DNA of 64,000 nucleotides from Prolixibacteraceae bacterium (GTDB lineage Bacteria; Bacteroidota; Bacteroidia; Bacteroidales; Prolixibacteraceae): NCBI GenBank assembly GCA_030602265.1, contig JAUWAB010000001.1, positions 1 to 64,000 of the forward strand, read 5' to 3'. Shown piece by piece: positions 57,702 to 64,000 of this stretch (position 1 is its first letter; each line of letters starts with the position of its first letter). The notes under the pieces were generated by a model. It saw only the letters and a program-made list of their open reading frames with translations, ran no database searches and was not told where the DNA came from. The position numbers and the translations under genes were made by a program.

Positions 57702-57744
57702 AAAACCATATAAGGAAATCACCGGATATTCCTTATATGGTTTT
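57702..57744 (-). terminator. Long perfect hairpin between two cytochrome genes
   Basis: AAAACCATATAAGGAA (57702-57717) and TTCCTTATATGGTTTT (57729-57744) form a perfect 16-bp stem with an 11-base loop. It lies 9 bp beyond the hexahaem lipoprotein gene. Stem A/T content is high and the T tail is only four bases, so it may attenuate or stabilise the mRNA rather than fully terminate. Confidence 0.7.
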
Positions 57745-57752
57745 ATTGATAT

Positions 57753-58796
57753 TTAATTCAGTGCTTCAATTGAATTTCTCAGCAAAGCTTTTGCATAGGC
57801 AGGGTTGTGAATACCCCCGCTATGGTCACCGTACAGCATTCTGTAATTAAACAGGGCTCCTGCAACTGCAATCGGGTAAGTTCCCGGATTGGGTTCAAGT
57901 CCACCGGCTGTAGTCGTGCGGAGAGCACCGGCCTGCAGAAGCTTTTCGCCCAACTGGTTAAACAGGGTGTAAAACTCAGTCTTCGAGGCAGTGATGGCTT
58001 CTTTGCTGTTAATAGAAGGATGGCATGAGGTGCAAGACGCAGGATTAACTTTCCAGGAATGTCCGCCGGTGGTGCTGCTGCCATCGTGCATATGGCAGGA
58101 TGTACAGCTGGCGTTTTTCCTGTGGGCATGGGAACCTACACCGGGAATGGCAGTTGAACCGTCATGGTGATACCCCCAACGACCATCAAGAACTACTGCC
58201 TGAGTGCCATAATGCGGGCCGAAGCGGTTGTTTGCTACCACAAAATTTCCTTCAGTATTTGCAGCGGGCTTGGTTGACCGGGGCTGATGGCAATTCACGC
58301 AAAGGTTGGAAGTACCTAAATCAAGGGTAACGGTCTGATCCATGAACAATTTGACAGGTGCTGTAGTACGCAGGGCGTAATCAGGCCCATCGTTTGCAAA
58401 ATCGAATGTTTTGTGTGAAGTATGACACGATTCGCAATTCAATGGTGATGCTGAAGTCAGTGCAGTAAATGTCTTGGTAGTGACATTTGTCAATGACTCA
58501 ATAAATCCTTCTGCAGAATGGCATGCTACACAGTTGGCACCAGTCTGCTTGTTGGGCATGGTACCGTGCGCTGATCCGGCAAATTGTGTGCTTACCAAGG
58601 TTTTGGTGGTTTTGTTATGACATGCAAGACAAGAAGCCGTACCGTCCTTACCATCTTTCCCATCCTTGCCGTTAACTCCGTCCACACCGTCGACACCGGG
58701 CAATCCCATCGGCCCCTCCTTAACACAGGAGGTAAAAATCATAAATGCACCGAATGATAAGAGAAAGAAAAATCTGATTAAATTCTTTGCTTCCAT
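57753..58796 (-). CDS. Hexahaem cytochrome c lipoprotein with collagen-like spacer
   Basis: 347 residues from the ATG at 58796. Signal with lipobox 'FTSC' (Cys24). Residues about 28-52 are a Gly-x-y run (GPMGLPGVDGVDGVNGKDGK and on), a collagen-like rod. Then six CxxCH sites at Cys56, 89, 121, 166, 231 and 255, with many extra histidines. C-terminal 90 residues lack haem. The lipid anchor plus rod suggests a cytochrome held away from a membrane, possibly at the cell surface. First gene downstream of the FNR-type site. Confidence 0.88.
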   Translation of the reverse strand: MEAKNLIRFFFLLSFGAFMIFTSCVKEGPMGLPGVDGVDGVNGKDGKDGKDGTASCLACHNKTTKTLVSTQFAGSAHGTMPNKQTGANCVACHSAEGFIESLTNVTTKTFTALTSASPLNCESCHTSHKTFDFANDGPDYALRTTAPVKLFMDQTVTLDLGTSNLCVNCHQPRSTKPAANTEGNFVVANNRFGPHYGTQAVVLDGRWGYHHDGSTAIPGVGSHAHRKNASCTSCHMHDGSSTTGGHSWKVNPASCTSCHPSINSKEAITASKTEFYTLFNQLGEKLLQAGALRTTTAGGLEPNPGTYPIAVAGALFNYRMLYGDHSGGIHNPAYAKALLRNSIEALN

Positions 58797-58874
58797 AACC
58801 AATTGATTAGGTTTGTTAATATTCATAAAAAGGATCAATTTGATATTTTAAAAACACATAATATTTTACGGTTT

Positions 58875-58882
58875 CAAAAATA
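58875..58882 (-). promoter_or_regulatory. -7 element for the hexahaem cytochrome gene
   Basis: On the minus strand this is TATTTTTG, an exact TAnnTTTG match, about 79 bp upstream of the ATG. No TTG sits at the usual -33 distance, as expected for a promoter that needs an activator. Confidence 0.5.
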
Positions 58883-58981
58883 TATTTAGCAAATATCAAC
58901 TCCTATTAAATCAATATGATATTTGAGAACGTTTAAGAGGTAATATATCATTGATTCATAACGACAGGCGCAAAGAATAGA

Positions 58982-58995
58982 TTGACATATATCAA
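58982..58995. promoter_or_regulatory. FNR/CRP-type palindrome
   Basis: TTGAC-ATAT-ATCAA, one mismatch from the FNR consensus TTGAT-N4-ATCAA. It lies immediately after the stop of the Crp/Fnr gene and about 110 bp upstream of the TATTTTTG box. Further TTGAT/ATCAA half-sites crowd the same gap (58803, 58834-58844, 58895, 58910, 58951). Confidence 0.6.
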
Positions 58996-59742
58996 TCATC
59001 CATTGATGCTTATTTCGATAAGTGCCTCCTCATCAAGTATTTCGATATATTTTCCATCAGATTTAATCAACTTCGAAGTCTTAAATTCCTTTAAAATCCG
59101 GACAAAACTCTCTTTTGTCATGGCCGACATTTCTGCTAGTTCCTGGCGGCTGAACGGCACCATAAACGGGTTTTCCCGGAAAATGTCATTCTTCAGGTAA
59201 AGGATGGTATCGGCCACTCTTCCGGGCATATATTTCACCGTCAGGTTAACCAGTGTGTTGAACATATGGTTCGACATATCGTGATAGTGTTCAATAAGAG
59301 ATATGGCAAACTGCCTGTCAGCAGAAAAAAGCTCCATAATCTTGTCTGAACTGATAAAACAGCACTCTACCTCAGTAACGGCAGATACTGTGTAGGGTCT
59401 TATACTGTTATTGATCAGGATACCGGACGTAATGATGCCCGTATCCTTAATAACCTTAAGTATCAGATTCTTATCATTAATACCCTCTACATATACCTTG
59501 GCAATTCCCTTTCTGAAACACACGATATTGGAGGAAATGGTATTCTGTTTCAGGATGGTTTCGCCAGGCTTAAATCTGACGCTGTACTTGCTGCTTACCA
59601 GCTGATCGAGATCGGGCCGGGACAGTTTCCTGAAAAGAAGTCCCCCATCCCGCCCAAAGCAGGAAACACAACAATCATCTTTACAAAAAAGACATTGTTT
59701 ATCAAGCTGTTGCTCCGTAAAATTTTCCTTTACAAATACCAA
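58996..59742 (-). CDS. Crp/Fnr-family regulator with N-terminal cysteine cluster
   Basis: 248 residues. Cysteines 17, 20, 24, 25 and 28 form a CxxCxxxCCxxC cluster before the cyclic-nucleotide-binding-like domain (about 40-150), plus Cys75 and Cys127/128. E. coli FNR uses three N-terminal cysteines and one distal cysteine for its oxygen-sensing iron-sulfur cluster, so a redox-sensing role is plausible. The helix-turn-helix has 'SRQELAEMSAMTKESFVRILKEF' (Glu211, Arg215), the Glu-Arg pair that reads TGA half-sites; Val214 replaces the Ser/Gly of FNR/CRP. Divergence from classical FNR is high, so ligand remains uncertain. Confidence 0.88.
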   Translation of the reverse strand: MVFVKENFTEQQLDKQCLFCKDDCCVSCFGRDGGLLFRKLSRPDLDQLVSSKYSVRFKPGETILKQNTISSNIVCFRKGIAKVYVEGINDKNLILKVIKDTGIITSGILINNSIRPYTVSAVTEVECCFISSDKIMELFSADRQFAISLIEHYHDMSNHMFNTLVNLTVKYMPGRVADTILYLKNDIFRENPFMVPFSRQELAEMSAMTKESFVRILKEFKTSKLIKSDGKYIEILDEEALIEISING

Positions 59743-59875
59743 AACTCTCCAGACTTATAAGGTTATATAATTTTGCTTGTAAAGATAAAAAATAATGACA
59801 ATAAAATAGATTCATACCATAAAATATTTAATTCACTTTTTCCATATAATAATGACAGACAAGCTATTACAATAT

Positions 59876-59906
59876 TAAAAAATCCCGGAACATACAGTTC
59901 CGGGAT
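59876..59906 (-). terminator. Terminator of the unrecognised gene
   Basis: ATCCCGGAAC (59882-59891) and GTTCCGGGAT (59897-59906) form a perfect 10-bp stem with a 5-base loop; six T follow on the minus strand. Confidence 0.88.
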
Positions 59907-59943
59907 GTATAAAAGCAGTTTTTCAATCGATTGATATCTGGTT

Positions 59944-60630
59944 TTATTGTTGTATATTTCTTAAAGCCTTAAAGAAATTAAATGATTCACGTTTAACAGG
60001 ATCAAAATAGTAATAGGCAGTAGAAACCCTGCAAATATTCTGAATTTCGGCATAGACCTGTTCAAGCTTCCGTCTGCCCGAATCATCGACAAGTGAAGTG
60101 TCGGTTACTACCGCAAAACACTCTCTGAAGTTTTCAAGTGACCTGGCATCTTCCATTAACCTGGCTACCACGTTTTTGTCCAGTCCGCCTTCCGTAATTT
60201 TGGCAATTAACTCATCATTGATGTTTTCTGCGAATGATTTGATAAAATTAAACATACTGACATGATCACCATTTTTGGCATCGCTGAAATAGGCGGAATA
60301 TCCGGTTTGAGCAAAAAACTCTTTTTGAAATTCCTTGTCATCTTTAAAATCGACCTTTACACTAGCCCGGACAATGGCAAGGTCGGTAAGGGCAGAAATC
60401 ATCAGTTCACGCCATGCATTGACCTTTTCCGGCTGAATCTGGTTTTTGCCTTCAGCAAGGTGGCCCTCCAGTATCCCTGCTACCCTGTTCTTCAGCGATT
60501 CTGCATACTCAACATCCCAACTGCTCCTCAGATGCGCAAGCTCAAAGATGTTTTCTGCGAAAGCCTGGGCTATCGATCTGCAAGCCAGCAAAGTTGCTGT
60601 ACTTGCAAGGCAAAGGTTCTTTTGTTGCAT
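59944..60630 (-). CDS. Unrecognised helical protein
   Basis: 228 residues from the ATG at 60630 (MQQKNLCLASTATLLACRS); an upstream ATG at 60699 would add 23 residues and run through an inverted repeat. I do not recognise a family. The sequence is mostly alpha-helical, acidic and soluble, with no convincing signal or transmembrane segment. It lies between hisIE and the Crp/Fnr gene, has its own 157-bp upstream gap and terminator, and is therefore probably a single-gene unit. Confidence 0.7.
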   Translation of the reverse strand: MQQKNLCLASTATLLACRSIAQAFAENIFELAHLRSSWDVEYAESLKNRVAGILEGHLAEGKNQIQPEKVNAWRELMISALTDLAIVRASVKVDFKDDKEFQKEFFAQTGYSAYFSDAKNGDHVSMFNFIKSFAENINDELIAKITEGGLDKNVVARLMEDARSLENFRECFAVVTDTSLVDDSGRRKLEQVYAEIQNICRVSTAYYYFDPVKRESFNFFKALRNIQQ

Positions 60631-60692
60631 AGAAATACGGTTTTTCAGTTTTACTATCGAAAAATAGAAATTTAAAACCGGGTATTTTATGT

Positions 60693-60720
60693 TGCACAAC
60701 CAGTTTTTATATGTTGTGCA
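60693..60720. promoter_or_regulatory. Inverted repeat upstream of the unrecognised gene
   Basis: TGCACAAC (60693-60700) and GTTGTGCA (60713-60720) are perfect inverted repeats with a 12-base A/T-rich spacer, 63-90 bp before the gene at 60630. A typical dimeric-repressor operator shape; no regulator identified. Confidence 0.45.
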
Positions 60721-60787
60721 GCTATGTTATACAACCATAAATCTCACTACAACAGTCGGATAATTAACGTGATATAAACATATGGCG

Positions 60788-61387
60788 TTACTTGTGACGC
60801 TTTTTTAACTCTGCAGCCAGATCTTCAATTCGGTAGCCTTTATGCGATAAAAGTACCATAAGATGGTACAACAGGTCGGCGCCCTCGTAAATCAGGTTCT
60901 CATCATCACCCGCCATTACACCTATGACCGTCTCAACCGCTTCCTCCCCTACTTTCTGTGCGATTTTTCGGGTACCACCCTGAAAGAGTCTGGTGGTATA
61001 GGATCCCTCAGGCATATCCCTTTTCCGCTCATCAATCAAATCCTGGAGATATTCAAGAAAACTGAGTTCATTTTCTTCATTCACTTCATCCCAGCAAGTG
61101 TCGGCACCGGTATGGCATACCGGACCAACCGGATTGACCTTTATCAACAGGGTATCCTGATCACAGTCTTCTACCATGCTGACCACTTCCAGAAAGTTAC
61201 CGCTCTCCTCGCCTTTGGTCCACAAACGGTTTTTCGACCGGCTGAAAAAGGTTACCCGGCCTGTTTCTTCTGTTACCCTTACCGCCTCCTCGTTCATATA
61301 GCCCAGCATCAGCACTACCTGGGTGGTATTATCCTGTATAATGGCGGGAATCAGACCGCCTGATTTCGTGAAATCGAGATTTTCCAT
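60788..61387 (-). CDS. hisIE: Phosphoribosyl-AMP cyclohydrolase / phosphoribosyl-ATP pyrophosphatase
   Basis: Bifunctional histidine-synthesis enzyme for steps 2 and 3. Residues 1 to about 105 are HisI with 'SRSKNRLWTKGEESGN', 'DCDQDTLL' and the zinc-binding 'VCHTGADTCW'. Residues about 110-199 are HisE with 'KVGEEAVETVI' and 'EGADLLYHLMVLL'. 199 residues is normal for the fusion. It is the last his gene on this strand, 85 bp after hisF. Confidence 0.97.
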   Translation of the reverse strand: MENLDFTKSGGLIPAIIQDNTTQVVLMLGYMNEEAVRVTEETGRVTFFSRSKNRLWTKGEESGNFLEVVSMVEDCDQDTLLIKVNPVGPVCHTGADTCWDEVNEENELSFLEYLQDLIDERKRDMPEGSYTTRLFQGGTRKIAQKVGEEAVETVIGVMAGDDENLIYEGADLLYHLMVLLSHKGYRIEDLAAELKKRHK

Positions 61388-61472
61388 ATTGAAATGTATC
61401 TTAACGTTCAGTAAACCGAATCGACCGGTTCACTTTTATAATTAATGACTTAATTTTCATAATTGACAATTA

Positions 61473-62228
61473 TCAACGGACGGTGATGCCCTGATTTCGT
61501 AAATAGTCTTTCAGGTCGGGTATGGCAATTTCACGAAAATGAAAAATACTGGCAGCCAGTCCGGCATCTGCTTTTCCTGCAGTAAATACCTCAGCGAAAT
61601 GCTCCATGGTACCGGCTCCGCCTGAAGCTATTACAGGGATTTTGAGCATTTCAGACATCCTGGCCAGCTCCTGACAGGCAAAACCGTTTTTGGTGCCGTC
61701 ATGGTTCATAGAAGTAAACAGGATTTCTCCTGCCCCCCGGCTTTCACCTTCCAGAGCCCATGAAAACAACTCTTTCTCGGTTTGTATCCGGCCCCCGTTA
61801 ATTGTTACCGCCCAATGACCCGACTCATCACCCCTGGCGTCAATCGCAAGAACTACAAACTGGCTTCCGAAATTTTTAGCCAGATCGTCGATGAAGCCCG
61901 GATTACGCACTGCAGAGGAGTTTACACTGATCTTGTCCGCACCGGCACTCAGCAGGGCATCAGCATCCCTGAGTTCGCTAATCCCACCTCCTACCGTAAA
62001 AGGTATATTGATTTCACGGGCTATCCGTTTTACCAGGTCAACAAAGGTTTTACGGCCCTCATGTGTAGCGGTAATATCCAGAAAAACCAATTCATCTGCG
62101 CCCTGAGAGGCATAAAGAGCTCCCAGTTCAACAGGATCTCCCACATTCCGGATATTCACAAAATTTACCCCTTTAACGGTGTGGCCATCCCTGATATCCA
62201 GGCAGGGAATAATTCTTTTTGCAAGCAT
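61473..62228 (-). CDS. hisF: Imidazole glycerol phosphate synthase cyclase subunit
   Basis: 251 residues from the ATG at 62228 ([15 protein letters not shown]); an ATG 13 codons upstream is untypical. A TIM barrel that, with HisH, makes IGP and AICAR. Catalytic Asp11 (CLDIRDG) and the second Asp ('VLAIDARGD') are present, as are 'FTVGGGI' and 'VIASGGAG' phosphate-binding loops. The partner gene hisH is not adjacent. Confidence 0.97.
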   Translation of the reverse strand: MLAKRIIPCLDIRDGHTVKGVNFVNIRNVGDPVELGALYASQGADELVFLDITATHEGRKTFVDLVKRIAREINIPFTVGGGISELRDADALLSAGADKISVNSSAVRNPGFIDDLAKNFGSQFVVLAIDARGDESGHWAVTINGGRIQTEKELFSWALEGESRGAGEILFTSMNHDGTKNGFACQELARMSEMLKIPVIASGGAGTMEHFAEVFTAGKADAGLAASIFHFREIAIPDLKDYLRNQGITVR

Positions 62229-62279
62229 ATTAATAATGGTATAAATCCCTTTTGCGGGATATAGCATGCAAATTAAACG

Positions 62280-63008
62280 CTATTGATTGTATTTTTCAAT
62301 TTCCTGAAGACTAATTTTGCCTTCATAAATCGCTTTTCCGGTAATTACGCCTGGAACACCGGCGTCAGCCAGTTGATAAATGTCCTCCATGGATGCAATG
62401 CCGCCGCTGGCAATAAGGTAAAGATCCGGAAATGTCTTCAGCACTTCATTATACAAACCAAACGAGGGTCCCTGCAACATCCCGTCCTTACTGATATCAG
62501 TGGAAATTACTTTACGGATACCCTCTTTCGTGTAGGATTCAATAAATGGAATAAGCTCAATGGATGATTCCTCCTGCCAGCCTGCAATGGAAATTTTACC
62601 ATCCCTGACATCAGCCCCTAAAATAATTTTCTCCGGGCCATAGGATTCTATCCAGGAAAGAAAGACTTCCCGGTCCCTTACGGCGATGCTGCCGCCCGTC
62701 ACCATGGCCGCCCCGCTGTTGAAAGCGATCCTCAGGTCTTCATCACTTTTCAGTCCGCCGCCAAAATCAATTACCAATTGCGTCCTGGAAGCAATAGTCT
62801 CCAGCACCTTATGGTTTATGATCCGTTTGGCACGAGCCCCGTCCAGGTCTACCAGGTGGAGCCTTCCCAGACCGGCATCTTCAAACATCCGGGCTACTTC
62901 CAGCGGGTCTTCATTGTAAACGGTCTTCCGCTCGTAATCTCCCTGGCTGAGCCGCACGCATTTTCCACCAATAATGTCGATTGCCGGAATAATTTCAATC
63001 TTTGCCAT
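62280..63008 (-). CDS. hisA: ProFAR isomerase (HisA)
   Basis: 242 residues from the ATG at 63008 ([15 protein letters not shown]). The TIM-barrel Amadori isomerase of step 4. Catalytic Asp residues are in '[16 protein letters not shown]' and 'ILGADVRDG', with '[10 protein letters not shown]' and 'LIASGGIAS' loops. Its ATG overlaps the stop of the carbamoyltransferase gene by one base (TAATG), so translation is coupled to it. 51 bp separate it from hisF. Confidence 0.96.
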   Translation of the reverse strand: MAKIEIIPAIDIIGGKCVRLSQGDYERKTVYNEDPLEVARMFEDAGLGRLHLVDLDGARAKRIINHKVLETIASRTQLVIDFGGGLKSDEDLRIAFNSGAAMVTGGSIAVRDREVFLSWIESYGPEKIILGADVRDGKISIAGWQEESSIELIPFIESYTKEGIRKVISTDISKDGMLQGPSFGLYNEVLKTFPDLYLIASGGIASMEDIYQLADAGVPGVITGKAIYEGKISLQEIEKYNQ

Positions 63009-63955
63009 TATAAACCCTCCAGGATCATTTTGAGTACAGCCTGGGCGGACCATTCCCGGTTAGCGGCTTCGCGAATGACCACAGAGGCCGGACTGTCAAT
63101 CACCTCATCCGTAACGATCATGTTTCTTCTGACGGGCAGACAATGCATAAATTTTGCATTATCGGTAAGGTCCATCTTGGCCTGGTCGACGGTCCAGCTC
63201 CTGTCTTTGCTCAGAATCTGACCGTAATGGGTATAGGAAGCCCAGTTTTTGGCATAGATAAATTCGGCTCCTTCAAAAGCTTTTCGCTGATCGTATTCGA
63301 CCTGAAGTCCATCCATAAATTCCGGAGCAAGCTCATATCCTTCCGGATGGGTCACGACCAGATCATAGTCCGCCTTCCTCATCCATTCCACAAAGGAATT
63401 GGGGACTGCCTGCGGCAATGCCCTCGGATGCGGGGCCCAGGTTAGGACCACTTTGGGCCTCGGCCTGGACTTCAGCTCTTCGATGGTCATCAGGTCGGCA
63501 AAACTCTGGAGCGGGTGGCGTGTAGCCGCTTCCATACTCACTACCGGTACCCCGGAATACTGGATGAACTGGTTCAGGATCTTTTCCTGGTAGTCATCCT
63601 CCCTGCTCTCAAAACGGGCAAATGAGCGGACGCCTATAATATCGCAATACTCGCCGATCACCGGAATAGCCTCCCTGAGGTGTTCCGGCTTGTCACCGTC
63701 CATTACCACACCAAGTTCCGACTCCATCTTCCAACCATCCTCATTCACATTGAGCACCATCGTGTTCATCCCAAGGTTCATGGCTGCCTTCTGAGTACTC
63801 AGTCGGGTACGCAGGCTGGAATTGAAAAAGATCAGCACCATGGTTTTGTTTTTGCCCAGGTGGCTGTATGCAAAAGGATTGTTCCTGACATCAAAAGCCA
63901 CATCGAGGGCCTTCCGGAGATCGGGAATATCATTAACTGAAGTAAAATGTCTCAT
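63008..63955 (-). CDS. argF': N-succinylornithine carbamoyltransferase (Bacteroidota ArgF')
   Basis: 315 residues. Carbamoylates an N-acylated ornithine in the acylated arginine route. Carbamoyl-phosphate-binding '[12 protein letters not shown]' and 'HCLPVRRN' motifs are present, as are the two-fold '[16 protein letters not shown]' and '[16 protein letters not shown]' stretches of this subfamily. Pro90 in 'MDGDKPEH' is the residue I recall from the Bacteroides fragilis enzyme, which prefers N-succinyl-L-ornithine; Xanthomonas acetylornithine enzymes have Glu there. It is encoded directly before hisA with a one-base overlap. Confidence 0.93.
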   Translation of the reverse strand: MRHFTSVNDIPDLRKALDVAFDVRNNPFAYSHLGKNKTMVLIFFNSSLRTRLSTQKAAMNLGMNTMVLNVNEDGWKMESELGVVMDGDKPEHLREAIPVIGEYCDIIGVRSFARFESREDDYQEKILNQFIQYSGVPVVSMEAATRHPLQSFADLMTIEELKSRPRPKVVLTWAPHPRALPQAVPNSFVEWMRKADYDLVVTHPEGYELAPEFMDGLQVEYDQRKAFEGAEFIYAKNWASYTHYGQILSKDRSWTVDQAKMDLTDNAKFMHCLPVRRNMIVTDEVIDSPASVVIREAANREWSAQAVLKMILEGL

Positions 63956-64000
63956 TTTATTTTGTTTTTCTGTTTACTGAAATAAAGTTTTTTTTTCGCA

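Noticed and set aside
1-64000. tRNA or rRNA genes
   Set aside because: No cloverleaf-like TTCRANY or rRNA-like segment was noticed in the intergenic gaps, most of which are under 200 bp.

Overview
This window is a stretch of chromosome from a member of the Bacteroidota, most likely an anaerobic or facultative marine or sediment Bacteroidales/Marinilabiliales-type bacterium. The evidence is phylum-typical: a type IX secretion type-B sorting domain, DUF4290, a DUF5777 beta-barrel, zinc-free S14 and L36, an N-succinylornithine-type carbamoyltransferase, TlpA/DUF4369 lipoproteins, and promoters of the TTG...TAnnTTTG class without clear Shine-Dalgarno sequences. No tRNA, rRNA, CRISPR array, prophage or insertion sequence was seen.

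Layout. 1-366 is non-coding and holds short repeats, followed by leuB. 1.5-10 kb is mixed housekeeping: a conserved membrane protein, a small membrane protein, an EamA/DUF2721 pair, an RhlE-type helicase, a TlpA-like lipoprotein, asnB and ychF. 10.1-12.5 kb holds a Nudix-fold regulator with a degraded catalytic box and an ECF sigma / putative anti-sigma / Spy-CpxP-like cassette. 12.5-16 kb holds hisS-hutH and a free-methionine-sulfoxide reductase. 16.1-33.4 kb, all on the minus strand, is one nearly unbroken translation superoperon: rpsL-rpsG-fusA-(S10)-(spc)-secY-infA-rpmJ-(alpha)-rplQ. It has 32 genes, including rpmJ, which is easily missed. There is no map gene between secY and infA and no tuf gene.

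33.5-37.1 kb is a two-gene export system, a C39-peptidase ABC transporter with a membrane-fusion protein. 37.3-50.3 kb, mainly on the plus strand, holds an AbgT-family transporter, a second EF-G-like GTPase, a T9SS-sorted PKD protein (minus), a UvrD/PcrA helicase, the DUF4290-murA-tlpA group and grpE-dnaJ. 50.4-52.4 kb holds a DUF1460 protein and an M20 deacylase that may belong to arginine synthesis.

52.5-59.7 kb is the most distinctive region. It encodes seven envelope proteins: a seven-haem NapC/NirT-like cytochrome, a membrane cytochrome b, a membrane-anchored heptahaem cytochrome, a monohaem cytochrome, a DUF5777 outer-membrane barrel, a cytochrome lipoprotein, and a hexahaem lipoprotein with a collagen-like spacer. 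A Crp/Fnr regulator with an N-terminal cysteine cluster lies beside them, and a near-consensus FNR-type palindrome sits between the regulator and the first cytochrome gene. Together this looks like a redox-regulated electron route from the quinone pool across the periplasm, possibly to the outer membrane; the terminal acceptor is unknown.

59.9-64 kb holds one unrecognised gene and then an amino-acid synthesis run on the minus strand: the N-succinylornithine carbamoyltransferase gene, hisA, hisF and hisIE. The carbamoyltransferase stop overlaps the hisA start.
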